Of a stretch of DNA of 50,959 nucleotides, positions 15,168-24,520 are shown one piece after another. The position numbers were made by a program, and so were the translations under genes. Under the pieces are notes generated by a model. The model did no database searches. It was not told where the DNA came from and saw only the letters and a list, made by a program, of their open reading frames with translations. Origin of the DNA: Kiritimatiellia bacterium (lineage in GTDB: Bacteria > Verrucomicrobiota > Kiritimatiellia > RFP12 > UBA3636); assembly GCA_017481725.1 (NCBI GenBank), contig JAFUOX010000062.1:1-50959 (forward strand). Reading direction: 5' to 3'. Positions within the stretch are counted from its first letter, which is position 1. The number at the start of each line of letters is the position of its first letter.

Positions 15168-16448
15168 ATGAATTCAATTGATACAATTTGCGTACAAGGT
15201 GGTCATAAGCCAGGCAATGGTGAGCCACGTCAGGTGCCAATCATTCAAAATACAACTTGGAAATATTCTACAAGTGATGAAATGGGTAAGCTCTTTGATC
15301 TTGAAAAGAGTGGCTATTTCTATACACGCTTGCAGAACCCAACCTGTGATACAGTTGCAGCAAAGATTTGTGAGATGGAGGGTGGTGTTGCAGCAATGCT
15401 TACCTCATCTGGTCAGGCAGCTAATTTCTTTGCTATTTTCAACATTGCTAATGCAGGTGACCATGTTGTAAGCACGGCGTCTCTATATGGTGGTACATCA
15501 AATCTCTTCACAGTGACAATGAAGAAGATGGGCATTGAGTTTACGCTTGTTGACCAGGATGCTCCAGAGGAGGAGATTGCGAAGGCATTTCGCCCAAATA
15601 CAAAAGCGGTATTTGGAGAGAGCGTATCAAATCCAGGTTTAAATGTTTTGGATTTTGAAAAATTTGCCCGTCTTGCTCATAGTCATGGAGTACCTCTAAT
15701 TGTTGATAATACATTTGCAACGCCAGTAAATTGTCGTCCATTTGATTATGGTGTAGATATAGTCACTCATTCAACAACCAAGTACATGGATGGACATGCG
15801 GCTCAGGTTGGTGGTGCAATTGTTGATAGTGGTAATTTTGATTGGTTTGCACATGCAGATAAATTCCCTGGCATGACAACTCCAGATGAGAGCTATCATG
15901 GGTTAATTTATGCAGAGAAGTTTGGTAAGGCTGGCTACATTGTAAAGGCAGTTGCACAGCTAATGCGTGATTTAGGAAGTTCACCTGCACCAATGAATGC
16001 ATTTGTGCTCAACCTTGGACTTGAGTCATTGCATTTGCGCATGGCAAGGCATTGCAGCAATGCACAGAAGGTGGCAGAGTATTTGCAGTCACGTCCGGAG
16101 GTTTCATGGATACGTTTTCCAGGACTAAAGGAGGATAAGGATTATGCACTTGCTCAGAAGTATATGCCTAAAGGCACCTGTGGTGTAATTGCTTTTGGTC
16201 TAAAGGGTGGCAGAGATACATGCATTAAATTTATGGATTCATTAAAGTTTATTTCTATTGTAACCCATGTTGCAGATGCACGCTCCTGTGTGCTTCATCC
16301 AGCCAGCCACACACATCGTCAGCTATCAGATGCACAGCTAGCAGAGGCTGGTATTCCAGTGGATTTGATTCGTATGTCAGTAGGTATAGAAGCACCTGAG
16401 GATATCATTGCTGATATCGAGCAGGCAATGGCGGAGGCGTATAAATAA
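15168..16448 (+). CDS. metY: O-acetylhomoserine sulfhydrylase (MetY-type Cys/Met PLP enzyme)
   Basis: A 426-residue PLP enzyme of the Cys/Met metabolism family. It forms homocysteine (or methionine precursors) from O-acetylhomoserine and sulfide in the cytoplasm. Typical features are the N-terminal CVQGGHKP, YTRLQNPT, the substrate loop SLYGGTSNL, VDNTFATP, and the PLP-lysine motif HSTTKYMDGH (Lys near residue 208). Length fits MetY rather than the shorter MetB/MetC enzymes. AGAAAGGGAGAA lies upstream of the ATG. The TAA overlaps the purN ATG by one base. Confidence 0.9.
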   Translation: MNSIDTICVQGGHKPGNGEPRQVPIIQNTTWKYSTSDEMGKLFDLEKSGYFYTRLQNPTCDTVAAKICEMEGGVAAMLTSSGQAANFFAIFNIANAGDHVVSTASLYGGTSNLFTVTMKKMGIEFTLVDQDAPEEEIAKAFRPNTKAVFGESVSNPGLNVLDFEKFARLAHSHGVPLIVDNTFATPVNCRPFDYGVDIVTHSTTKYMDGHAAQVGGAIVDSGNFDWFAHADKFPGMTTPDESYHGLIYAEKFGKAGYIVKAVAQLMRDLGSSPAPMNAFVLNLGLESLHLRMARHCSNAQKVAEYLQSRPEVSWIRFPGLKEDKDYALAQKYMPKGTCGVIAFGLKGGRDTCIKFMDSLKFISIVTHVADARSCVLHPASHTHRQLSDAQLAEAGIPVDLIRMSVGIEAPEDIIADIEQAMAEAYK

Positions 16449-17074
16449 TGTGTGCTAAATTAAAGCTTGGTGTGCTAGGCTCTGGCTCTGGCTCAAATAT
16501 GCAATCCATCCAGGATGCAATTCTTGCAGGGACACTTGATGCAGAAATCGTATGCGTTATAGCAGATGTTCCTGGTGCAAAAATTTTAGAGCGTGCTGCA
16601 AAATATAATATTCCTGCTGATTATTTAGATCCAGCTCCATTTAAAACAAAGCTTGAGGGAGAGGCAGAGCAGCGTTATATTGATTATCTAAAGGCACATG
16701 GTGCTGAGGTTGTGGTGTTAGCAGGTTTTATGCGAATTATTAAGCCTGGTTTGTTAAAGGCATTTCCACAGCGTGTATTAAATATTCATCCAGCATTGCT
16801 ACCAGCTTTCCCAGGTATTGCAGGCTGGAAGCAGGCTCTTGATTATGGTGCAAAGGTTGCTGGTTGCACAGTGCATTTTGTTGATGAAGGAACAGATACT
16901 GGACCAATTATTGTTCAGAAGTGCGTGCCTATTGAGGATGGCGATACAGCAGAGAGTCTTCATGCTCGTATTCAAGTGCAAGAGCATATTGCATATCCAG
17001 AGGCACTTCGCCTTCTAGCTGCAGATAGGCTTTCTATAGAAGGACGCCGTGTAAGAATTAAAGCAGAGGCATAA
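16448..17074 (+). CDS. purN: Phosphoribosylglycinamide formyltransferase PurN
   Basis: A 208-residue cytoplasmic enzyme of purine synthesis. It transfers the formyl group from 10-formyl-THF to GAR. The N-terminal GSGSGSNMQSI binds the ribosyl phosphate. The catalytic Asn/His pair is in LNIHPALLPAFPG and the catalytic Asp in VHFVDEGTDTGPII. The start overlaps the stop of metY by one base, indicating an operon and coupled translation. Confidence 0.95.
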   Translation: MCAKLKLGVLGSGSGSNMQSIQDAILAGTLDAEIVCVIADVPGAKILERAAKYNIPADYLDPAPFKTKLEGEAEQRYIDYLKAHGAEVVVLAGFMRIIKPGLLKAFPQRVLNIHPALLPAFPGIAGWKQALDYGAKVAGCTVHFVDEGTDTGPIIVQKCVPIEDGDTAESLHARIQVQEHIAYPEALRLLAADRLSIEGRRVRIKAEA

Positions 17075-17082
17075 TTTAAGCT

Positions 17083-17595
17083 ATGGCTAATTGGCGATTA
17101 CGAATGCCAGAAACTGGTTCAAATCAGAGTGCTCCGCTTTCGCGAGCTGCCACTGAGCAAGCAGAGTTTGCTGCATTTTTAGAGAATGTTGTAAAGGCTG
17201 CCTACGAGGAAATTTCTACAAGAGTGGAGGAGCAGGGGAGAACTACAGAAATACATATGGCAATTTCTGGTTGCTCTCTTTCTGTTTCACATAATGGTGT
17301 TGATGAAATATATTACCATGTTTATAGATATGCCTTGCCAAATCGCATATTCCCATATGTTGAGGTTAAATTTAAGGAGCGTGGCAGTAGAAATTTAAAG
17401 GTTAAAAGAACTGGTTCTCCATTGCTTGATTTTAATAAGACAAATATTACAATTAAGGAAATCACAAAGGAGCATGTAATAGCTTCCTTTGATAAATATT
17501 ATAACGATGTTTTAAGTGCAATTGCAGAGGCTCAGGCTAGTGAAGCCGCTGAGCGAGATGAGTATAGCTATGATCAAAAAGCAGAACAAGAGTAA
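17083..17595 (+). CDS. Conserved-looking hypothetical protein
   Basis: A 170-residue soluble protein with no signal peptide or membrane segment. An Ala/Glu-rich helix (residues ~22-50) is followed by an alpha/beta-looking middle (IHMAISGCSLSVSHNGVDEI, YVEVKFKERG) and a Glu/Ala-rich helical tail. No family is recognised. It starts 9 bases after purN, and its end overlaps the following pseudouridine synthase, so it belongs to the metY-purN-rluA-tsaC operon. Confidence 0.7.
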   Translation: MANWRLRMPETGSNQSAPLSRAATEQAEFAAFLENVVKAAYEEISTRVEEQGRTTEIHMAISGCSLSVSHNGVDEIYYHVYRYALPNRIFPYVEVKFKERGSRNLKVKRTGSPLLDFNKTNITIKEITKEHVIASFDKYYNDVLSAIAEAQASEAAERDEYSYDQKAEQE

Positions 17596-18445
17596 TAACA
17601 ATAATTGGGTTGTTCAAAAGCCAGAGAATGGCATGACTCTCCAGGACTATTTAGCAGAAAAATTGAATGCATCAAAGCGAGTTGCAAAGCAACAAATTGA
17701 TGCAAAGGTTGTGCGTATTAATGGCCAACTAGTGTGGATGGCACGCCACAAGGTGCATACGAATGATAAGGTTGCTGTTGCCACAATTGTAAAGTCACCA
17801 ACAGCAGTTTCTGCTCGCCCTAAAAATATAAAGGTGCTTTTTGAGGATGACTATTATATGGTAGTTGATAAGCCTCGAGGAATTTTGGTTAACGAGGCTG
17901 CAATTTCTGTAGAGACAATTCTTCGTGAGCAGACCGGTATTCCAACATTGCAAGTGTCACATCGTTTGGATAGAGACACCACAGGTTGTTTAATTGTTTC
18001 CAAGACAGAGGAAGCTCATAATGCAATCGTTGAGGTATTCAAGCGCCATTGTGTGGCAAAGACCTATCGCACAATTGTGCATGGTCGCTGGGATGCAACA
18101 TCATCAACAATTGATTTGCCAGTAGATGGTCAGCGTGCACTTTCCAATATTCATTGTTTGCAGGCAAATAATGATGCAAGCCATTTATCTGTACGCATTG
18201 AGACTGGGCGTACACACCAGATCCGTAAGCATTTGGCAATGGCACGTCATCCAGTGCTTGGTGATGGCACCTATGGGTTTAAGGTTGTTGAGAATCCACA
18301 GTTACAGAAAATAACCTATCCATTGCTACATGCTGTGGAGCTAGAGTTTGAGCATCCTTTTGCTGAAAAGGTGATGAAGGTGTTTTCTCCTTTGCCGCAA
18401 GAGTTTCATCGTTGGTTGACATTTCTAAAGCTATCTCCTCGTTAA
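17570..18445 (+). CDS. RluA-family rRNA pseudouridine synthase
   Basis: About 291 residues from the ATG at 17570; an alternative ATG is at 17558, and both overlap the previous gene. An N-terminal S4-like RNA-binding domain (LQDYLAEKLNASKRVAKQQI) is followed by the synthase domain. The catalytic Asp is in SHRLDRDTTGCLIV, and the RTHQIRKHLA and HAVELEFEHP motifs are in place. RluC/RluD-type enzymes isomerise uridines in 23S rRNA; the exact target cannot be told from sequence alone. It is followed one base later by tsaC. Confidence 0.9.
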   Translation: MIKKQNKSNNNNWVVQKPENGMTLQDYLAEKLNASKRVAKQQIDAKVVRINGQLVWMARHKVHTNDKVAVATIVKSPTAVSARPKNIKVLFEDDYYMVVDKPRGILVNEAAISVETILREQTGIPTLQVSHRLDRDTTGCLIVSKTEEAHNAIVEVFKRHCVAKTYRTIVHGRWDATSSTIDLPVDGQRALSNIHCLQANNDASHLSVRIETGRTHQIRKHLAMARHPVLGDGTYGFKVVENPQLQKITYPLLHAVELEFEHPFAEKVMKVFSPLPQEFHRWLTFLKLSPR

Positions 18446-18446
18446 T

Positions 18447-19046
18447 ATGAAAAAGTTTATTCCGCCACTAACAGCAACAATGCTAGATGAGTTAGCCAGC
18501 TGCTTGGGTGCTGGTGGAACTGTGCTTTTCCCTACAGAAACGGTTTATGGGATAGCTGCACATCCGGCAAAGCTTGATGGAATCCGCAGGATTATTGAAT
18601 TAAAATCGCGTGATCCAAATAAACCAATGCAGCTTCTTTTAGCTGATGTGAATCAGCTAGAAAAGCTTTCTGGGTTAATTGTCCCACCTTTAGCAAGAGC
18701 AATTGCAAAACGGTTTTGGCCAGGAGCATTGACCATGGTTTTGCATTATGAGAATGGGGGAACAGAGGGGCTTCGAGTTCCCGCATCAGATGTAGCACAG
18801 CAGCTATGTGCAGTGGCGGGAGGGTGTTTGAGAACAACAAGTGCTAATGTAAGTGGTGAGGCTCCGGCATTAACTGCTACAGCTGCAGCAGCAGCTATTC
18901 CTGAAGCAGATATAATTGTTGAGGGAGAAATTGCTGCAATAGGAATGGCTAGCACTGTTTGCGAGGTTACTCCAGATGGGGTTCTTAAAATTCTTCGTCC
19001 AGGACCTATTTCAGAAGAGGAGCTTAGAGGGTGCTATGAAGACTAA
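18447..19046 (+). CDS. tsaC: L-threonylcarbamoyladenylate synthase (TsaC/Sua5/YrdC family)
   Basis: A 199-residue enzyme of tRNA t6A37 synthesis that makes threonylcarbamoyl-AMP from Thr, bicarbonate and ATP. The YrdC fold signatures are present: LFPTETVYGIAAHPA, IIELKSRDPNKPMQLLL, RFWPGALTMVL, GLRVPASD and TTSANVSGEAP. It is the short form without the Sua5 C-terminal domain. It begins one base after the pseudouridine synthase, and its 3' end overlaps the next start by 11 bases, so it sits inside a tight operon. Confidence 0.9.
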   Translation: MKKFIPPLTATMLDELASCLGAGGTVLFPTETVYGIAAHPAKLDGIRRIIELKSRDPNKPMQLLLADVNQLEKLSGLIVPPLARAIAKRFWPGALTMVLHYENGGTEGLRVPASDVAQQLCAVAGGCLRTTSANVSGEAPALTATAAAAAIPEADIIVEGEIAAIGMASTVCEVTPDGVLKILRPGPISEEELRGCYED

Positions 19047-19455
19047 GCTAATTTTTTCACTTTTTGCAGCAATGGTGATGATGCATTCAGCTATTGCATC
19101 AGATAGTCGTTGTGTTTATATGTGTACAAAATGTGATGAGATAGTCGCGTCCGAGGTACGCCCTAATTCTGACAAATGTTCAAAGTGGGCACATCATATT
19201 TGGGGAAATCTTGGGCGAGTAGGAAAAAATGTGTTCATTTGCCAAAAATGCAATAAGGTGGTTTATACAGCATTTCCACCTAATTGTGGTTATAGTGAGA
19301 AGTATGGATATCACAATTGGATTAGATTGGGAGAATTTGCTCAAACAATTTTTCGTTGTAAAAAATGTGGGGTTTCCGCTTATTTAAAAAAAATCCCTAA
19401 TGGGGTTCCTTGCCCTGCCGCAAATGGAGGGTTGCATGAGTGGCAAAATAATTAA
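19036..19455 (+). CDS. Secreted protein with three tandem zinc-ribbon-like repeats
   Basis: A 139-residue protein from the ATG at 19036, chosen because it gives a clean signal peptide (MKTKLIFSLFAAMVMMHS, cleavage after AIAS). The mature part is three ~35-residue repeats. Each has C-x2-C near its start, a P-N/C-rich loop and an H-x-W close (CTKCDEIV, CQKCNKVV, CKKCGVSA). Such Cys/His spacing suggests one metal site per repeat. It overlaps the end of tsaC by 11 bases. No family name is recognised and the role is unknown. Confidence 0.75.
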   Translation: MKTKLIFSLFAAMVMMHSAIASDSRCVYMCTKCDEIVASEVRPNSDKCSKWAHHIWGNLGRVGKNVFICQKCNKVVYTAFPPNCGYSEKYGYHNWIRLGEFAQTIFRCKKCGVSAYLKKIPNGVPCPAANGGLHEWQNN

Positions 19456-19653
19456 TGATAGGGAGCTAATGTTGTATTTGAGATAGACCTTGGTTGTGCA
19501 CGTAATTGTGTGTGGAAGTGTTTTATTTGTTGGCCACAGACTCCCAATGCTTCCCATTGACACAAATACAAATATAAGGTAAATTATTAGACAAATAAAA
19601 CTAAAGATTTTTGAAGGTAAACTTTATTCATAAATATTAAGGAAGAGCATAAT
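19456..19653 (+). promoter_or_regulatory. Intergenic region with possible promoter of araB
   Basis: TTGACA (19557-19562) and TAAATT (19580-19585) are 17 bp apart, about 70 bp before the ribulokinase start. Nothing else is evident here. Confidence 0.4.
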
Positions 19654-21336
19654 ATGAAAAAATATTCTATCGGTGTAGATTATGGAACAAATAGTGTTCG
19701 CGCTGTAGTTGTTGATATAGATGATGGAAAGGAATTAGCAGCTAGTGTTTATCCATATCCATCTGGCACAGATGGCGTAATTCTTTCTGCAAAGGACCCT
19801 CAGCTCGCACGCCAAAATCCAGCAGATTATATTGATGGATTTTTTGCAACAGTTACAGATGCTCTTAAGAAGGCAAAGAAGGCTTGCAAGGGCTTTTCTC
19901 CAGATCAGGTAATTGGTATCGGTGTAGATAGCACTGGCTCAACACCAATTCCTGTAGATAAAGAAGGTACACCTCTTGCTTTAAAGAAGTCCTTTGAAAA
20001 GAATCCTAATGCACATGCTTGGCTTTGGAAGGACCATACTTCATATGATGAGGCAGCAAAAATTACAAAGCTAGCATCAAAGTATAAGGTAAAATATCTT
20101 AATAAGTGTGGTGGTACATATTCATCTGAGTGGTTTTGGGCAAAGGTTTGGCATTGCTATAATGTTGACCGTAAGGTTTTTGATGCAGCCTATTCATGGG
20201 TAGAGCTATGTGATTTTATTCCAGCATTCATTACAGGAAATCTAAACCCATTGACAATGCGTCGTAGCATTTGTGCAGCTGGACATAAGGCACTTTTCTC
20301 TGAGGAGTGGGGTGGTCTTCCTTCTAAGGATTTCTTGAAGAAGCTTGCACCAGAAATTGCAGAGCTGCGCGATCGCCTTTATACACAGGCAGTTCCATCA
20401 AGCTGGCCTGCAGGGCAGTTATCAAAGAATGCAGCAGAGCTAACAGGTCTTAAGGAAGGCATTACAGTTGCTGTTGGTGCATTTGACTGCCATCATGGTG
20501 CAGTTGGCTCTGGTGTAACACCAGGCACATTGGTTAAGACAATTGGCACAAGCACATGTGATATTATGGTAGCTGAGCCATCCGAGAATACAGTTGATAT
20601 TCCAGGTGTTTGTGGTATTGTTCCTGGCTCAGTTGTTCCTGGCTTACTAGGCATTGAGGCAGGTCAATCTGCTGTAGGTGATATTTTTAAGTGGTATGTT
20701 GACCGCCTACTACCAGCAGATTTTGTTTGCGATAATCCATATGGCAAGCTAGAGAAGGAGGCTGCAAAGCTTCGCCCAGGTGAGTCTGGTCTTCTTGCAC
20801 TAGATTGGAATAATGGTAACCGCACAATTCTTGTTGACCAAATGCTTACAGGTAATATCATGGGCTTAACCCTTTATACAACAGCTCCAGAAATTTACCG
20901 AACTTTGATAGAAGCAACTGCTTTTGGTGCACTTGCAATTATCAAGCGCGTTGAGGAATATGGCACAAAGGTAAAGAAGGTGGTTGCTTGTGGTGGCTTG
21001 GCAGAGAAGAGCCCTCTTCTAATGCAGATTTATGCAGATATTCTAAATCGTGAGCTATACATTAGCCGCAGTGCTCAAACCTGTGCTCTTGGTGCAGCAA
21101 TTTTTGGTGCTGTTGCTGCTGGTGAATTTGGTGGCGATGTTTATGCTGCACAAAAGGCAATGACAGGCACAAAGGATATTGTTTATAAGCCAATTCCAGA
21201 AAATGTAAAGGTTTATGCAAAGTTATTTAAGCTTTATATGAAGCTACATGATTCCTTTGGTGTAAAGGGCACGAGCCAAGACCTTTCTTCTGTTATGAAG
21301 GAACTAATTGCAATTCGTGCAGCCGCTCGCTCATAA
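19654..21336 (+). CDS. araB: Ribulokinase
   Basis: A 560-residue FGGY-family sugar kinase matching ribulokinase, which phosphorylates L-ribulose with ATP in arabinose breakdown. Visible features are the N-terminal phosphate loop GVDYGTNSVRAVVVD, GIGVDSTGSTPIPVD, KDHTSYDEAAKI, CGGTYSSEWFWAKVWH, the catalytic-Asp region GAFDCHHGAVGSG, TIGTSTCDIM, and VVACGGLAEKSPLLMQIYAD near the C-terminus. The length is typical. No other arabinose genes (araA, araD) are adjacent, so the context does not confirm the pathway. Confidence 0.9.
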   Translation: MKKYSIGVDYGTNSVRAVVVDIDDGKELAASVYPYPSGTDGVILSAKDPQLARQNPADYIDGFFATVTDALKKAKKACKGFSPDQVIGIGVDSTGSTPIPVDKEGTPLALKKSFEKNPNAHAWLWKDHTSYDEAAKITKLASKYKVKYLNKCGGTYSSEWFWAKVWHCYNVDRKVFDAAYSWVELCDFIPAFITGNLNPLTMRRSICAAGHKALFSEEWGGLPSKDFLKKLAPEIAELRDRLYTQAVPSSWPAGQLSKNAAELTGLKEGITVAVGAFDCHHGAVGSGVTPGTLVKTIGTSTCDIMVAEPSENTVDIPGVCGIVPGSVVPGLLGIEAGQSAVGDIFKWYVDRLLPADFVCDNPYGKLEKEAAKLRPGESGLLALDWNNGNRTILVDQMLTGNIMGLTLYTTAPEIYRTLIEATAFGALAIIKRVEEYGTKVKKVVACGGLAEKSPLLMQIYADILNRELYISRSAQTCALGAAIFGAVAAGEFGGDVYAAQKAMTGTKDIVYKPIPENVKVYAKLFKLYMKLHDSFGVKGTSQDLSSVMKELIAIRAAARS

Positions 21337-21365
21337 TTATTTTTTAAGCAGCAAAAGTTTAATCT

Positions 21366-22214
21366 ATGGCAAAGCTACCAAAAACATTGCTCCTTCTTGC
21401 CGGTTGGGGAGATTATCCTCGACTAGTAATAGAGGGAGCACGCAAAGCTGGTGTTGAAAAAATTATTGTAATGGCATTTAAAGGGAGCACTCAGAAATGT
21501 GTGCTCCGTGCAGCAGACGAAGTAATTTTTCAGGGCATTGGCGATGGAAAGGGCTTTTTAGAAAGGCTCCCCAAAATTAAGTGTGATGCAGCAGTGCTTG
21601 CTGGTCAAATAAATCCTCTTTCTTTATTCCGCACTCGATTTGATAGTGTAATTATGGACTTAATCAAAGAGGTTGGTATGCGTAATGCACATACTCTTTT
21701 TGGTAAGCTTTCAGAGATACTCAATGCACACAGTATTGATGTGCTCCCGGCTTCATTTTTTATGGGAGATCATATTCCAAAGGCTGGTCTACTTACAAAG
21801 TGTGCACCGACTTCTGCACAATTGAAGGACATTGAGTTTGGTAATGAAGTGGCGATGGGTGTGTGCAATCTTGATGTTGGGCAAACCACAATTGTTAAGG
21901 ATGGAGTGGTGGTTGCTGTTGAGGGAATTGATGGAACAAATGCCACTATTAAACGCTGCAAAAAAATTTGTGGCAAAGGGGCAATTGTTATCAAGGTGGC
22001 AAAAGAAAATCACGATATGCGCTTTGATATTCCTGTAATTGGCATGCGTACAATAAAGGTGATGAAGAAGGCAGGAATCTCAGTCCTTAGCGTTCAGGCT
22101 GGTCGCACGGTTGTTTTAAATTTACCAAAGGTAGTTGAAAAAGCTGAGGCTGCAGGAATATCAATTGTTGCGGTTGAGACAAAATATCCAATTGCACCTG
22201 TCGCTAAAATTTAA
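21366..22214 (+). CDS. lpxI: UDP-2,3-diacylglucosamine pyrophosphatase LpxI
   Basis: A 282-residue enzyme of the LpxI (DUF1009) family. It hydrolyses UDP-2,3-diacylglucosamine to lipid X and UMP, replacing LpxH in many non-enterobacterial Gram-negatives. The N-terminal Rossmann-like part (LLAGWGDYPRLVIEGARKAG) and the C-terminal catalytic domain (LDVGQTTIVKDGVVVAVEGIDGT in part, NHDMRFDIPVIGMRTI) are clear. It is directly followed by lpxB, the next enzyme of the pathway. Confidence 0.92.
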   Translation: MAKLPKTLLLLAGWGDYPRLVIEGARKAGVEKIIVMAFKGSTQKCVLRAADEVIFQGIGDGKGFLERLPKIKCDAAVLAGQINPLSLFRTRFDSVIMDLIKEVGMRNAHTLFGKLSEILNAHSIDVLPASFFMGDHIPKAGLLTKCAPTSAQLKDIEFGNEVAMGVCNLDVGQTTIVKDGVVVAVEGIDGTNATIKRCKKICGKGAIVIKVAKENHDMRFDIPVIGMRTIKVMKKAGISVLSVQAGRTVVLNLPKVVEKAEAAGISIVAVETKYPIAPVAKI

Positions 22215-22235
22215 TTTAATAAAAAGGATTGCTTT

Positions 22236-23408
22236 ATGACAGAGGCAATAGAGAAGAAAAATCTACGTGTAATGATTTGTGCTGGTGAAGTAAGTGGTGA
22301 GCTTTATGCGGCAAATATTATGCGAGAAATTAAGGCAGAGCTTGGTTCTTCTTATAATGTTGAATTTTTCGGTATTGGTGGCGATAAAATGGTTGCTGAG
22401 GGAGCCGAAATTATTGCACATGTTTCTCAGACTGGTGTGATTGGTCTGTGGGAGGTGCTGAAGCGTGCTCGCTTTTTTACAAGGCTTAAGAAACAGCTTC
22501 AAGCAATGGTTGATGAGCGTAAACCAGACATTCTTTTTACAATAGATTATCCTGGTATGAATATGCGCATAGCAGAATATGCCCATGACCGTGGTATTCG
22601 CACGATTCATTTTATTTGTCCACAGGTTTGGGCTTGGCACCAAGAGCGTATCCCTAAAATAGCAAGAATTTTTGATCACCTAATTACAATTTTCCCGTTT
22701 GAGCCAAAGCTGTTTGATGGAACAAAGCTGGATTGCCAGTTTTTGGGACACCCAATGGTGGATGTTATTGCTCAAACAAAGCGTGAGCCAGCACCGGAGC
22801 TTCCTTGGGGTAATGGTTATCGCATTGCTCTCTTCCCTGGAAGTCGTCGCAATGAAATAGCACGCCTACTGCCAGATATTTTAAAGGCAGCAGTGCTTGT
22901 TGAGAAGGAGGTGGGGGAGTGCTCTTTTATTATTCCAACACCAACTGAGCATATAGACAAGCTTGTGCGTACACAGCTTTCTAAGTGTAAGATAGTGCCA
23001 AAGCAATTGGCACTCTGTGCCGGAAATTCTCGCCATGTATTACAGCAATCAACAGCAGCAATAATTAAGTCTGGTACGTCTACTCTTGAGGCAGCACTTA
23101 TGAATTGTCCTCATATTGTTGTGTATAGAGTAAGTAAGCTTTCTGGGATGATATTGCGTCATATGATTAAGGGCGTAAAAAATGTTGGAATTGTTAATAT
23201 TGTTGCTGGACGCGAGATTACGCCAGAGCTTTTGCAAGAGGCAGTTACACCAGAGCGTATGGCATCGGAATTGGTGGCTTTGATTAAGGCTGGTGCTGCA
23301 CGAGAAGCTCAGCTATCAGAGCTTCAAAGGGTATGTAATTCTCTTGGGTCAGAGGGAGCAATTGTTCGTACAGGCAAATTTGTTGCACAAAAGCTCCTGA
23401 AAATGTAA
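22236..23408 (+). CDS. lpxB: Lipid A disaccharide synthase LpxB
   Basis: A 390-residue GT19 glycosyltransferase joining lipid X and UDP-diacylglucosamine at the inner membrane. Typical motifs are CAGEVSGELYAANIMREIK, FFGIGGDKMVAEG, IDYPGMNMRIAEYA, ICPQVWAWHQERIPKIA, LFPGSRRNEIARLLP and IIKSGTSTLEAALMNCPHIV. The length is normal. AAAAAGGATTGC lies before the ATG. It is in an operon with lpxI. Confidence 0.93.
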   Translation: MTEAIEKKNLRVMICAGEVSGELYAANIMREIKAELGSSYNVEFFGIGGDKMVAEGAEIIAHVSQTGVIGLWEVLKRARFFTRLKKQLQAMVDERKPDILFTIDYPGMNMRIAEYAHDRGIRTIHFICPQVWAWHQERIPKIARIFDHLITIFPFEPKLFDGTKLDCQFLGHPMVDVIAQTKREPAPELPWGNGYRIALFPGSRRNEIARLLPDILKAAVLVEKEVGECSFIIPTPTEHIDKLVRTQLSKCKIVPKQLALCAGNSRHVLQQSTAAIIKSGTSTLEAALMNCPHIVVYRVSKLSGMILRHMIKGVKNVGIVNIVAGREITPELLQEAVTPERMASELVALIKAGAAREAQLSELQRVCNSLGSEGAIVRTGKFVAQKLLKM

Positions 23409-23442
23409 AGGTGTTGCAAATATGGCGATGCTCAAGGGGGTA

Positions 23443-23477
23443 GGCAAGGATTTGGCTAGAAGCCAACAACCCTTGCC
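23443..23477 (+). other. Double-stem hairpin downstream of lpxB
   Basis: GGCAAGG pairs with CCTTGCC and, inside it, TTGGCT with AGCCAA. No T-tract follows directly. It may end or protect the lpxB mRNA. Confidence 0.55.
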
Positions 23478-23601
23478 ACTTCTCTCCTCAATAATACTGG
23501 GTGATCGTGTAGCTCTCTAGGGAAATTGCGTTTCCTTTTTTATTATGCAATTTTCCCATTGTTTTCGATAAATTTCCAATCCTTGCTTTTATAACTACAT
23601 T

Positions 23602-23630
23602 TTGATAAAATTTCTTCATCTTTTTATAGA
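23602..23630 (+). promoter_or_regulatory. Sigma-70-type promoter of the ABC exporter genes
   Basis: TTGATA and TATAGA are 17 bp apart. The 15 bases TTGATAAAATTTCTT are identical to those at the nudC promoter (26891-26905). Confidence 0.5.
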
Positions 23631-23659
23631 ATATTACTTGTAATAAAATAATTTAAATT

Positions 23660-24499
23660 ATGGTTATAATTCAGCCTACAAAAAATTTCTTTAAATTAAA
23701 TATTAAGGAACTTATTGAATATCGCGATTTGTTAATGCTTCTTGTAAAACGCGATTTAACTGTTATTTATAAGCAGACCATTTTAGGTCCTATTTGGTTT
23801 CTTATTCAACCATTAATTACAACTATTGTTTTTACTATCATATTTGGCAGGGTAGCAAATATTTCTACCGATGGATTACCTCATATGGTCTTTTATATGA
23901 GTGGTATTGTTATTTGGAACTATGCCCAAGGTGTGATGAATACAGCTGGTAATTCATTGGCAACAAATTCTACGATGCTATCAAAGGTTTATTTTCCTAG
24001 ATTGATTATTCCTCTTTCTGGAGTTGTTTCAAATCTTGTATATCTAGGATTGAATTTGCTAATGTTTTTAGCATTTTATCTCTATTATTATTTTAATCAA
24101 ACAGGAGCTACACAATTTGCTCCAACCTGGGCCTTGTTGGCATTTCCTATCGTTGTCGTTTATACTGCTTTAGTTGGCTTGGGTGTGGGCTTGTGGATTG
24201 CAGCAATTACCACAAAGTATCGTGATTTTCGTTTTATGCTTCCTTTTATTGTTCAAGTGTGGATGTATGCAACTCCAATAATTTACCCAGTAAATGTTGT
24301 TGCAAATCCCTTATATCGGGCAATAATTTGGATTAACCCAGTTTCATTAGCGGTAGAATTTAATAGATATTTATTTACGGGACATACTTCTCTTAATTCA
24401 GTTGGCGTAATTATTGGATGTGTTTCCACATTAATAACATTCCTAACAGGTTTGGCTTTCTTTAATAAGGTCCAAAGAAACTTTGTTGATATTATTTAA
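23660..24499 (+). CDS. wzm: O-antigen/polysaccharide ABC transporter permease (Wzm-like)
   Basis: A 279-residue ABC-2-type permease with six predicted membrane helices. The N-terminal cytoplasmic part LIEYRDLLMLLVKRDLTVIYKQT and the following TILGPIWFLIQPLITTIVFT are typical of polysaccharide exporters, as are VVYTALVGLGVGLWIAA and YATPIIYPV. With the downstream ATPase it would move lipid-linked O-antigen or another glycan across the inner membrane. No glycosyltransferases lie next to it. Confidence 0.9.
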   Translation: MVIIQPTKNFFKLNIKELIEYRDLLMLLVKRDLTVIYKQTILGPIWFLIQPLITTIVFTIIFGRVANISTDGLPHMVFYMSGIVIWNYAQGVMNTAGNSLATNSTMLSKVYFPRLIIPLSGVVSNLVYLGLNLLMFLAFYLYYYFNQTGATQFAPTWALLAFPIVVVYTALVGLGVGLWIAAITTKYRDFRFMLPFIVQVWMYATPIIYPVNVVANPLYRAIIWINPVSLAVEFNRYLFTGHTSLNSVGVIIGCVSTLITFLTGLAFFNKVQRNFVDII

Positions 24500-24520
24500 A
24501 TTTTATAGGCGGCAGAAATT

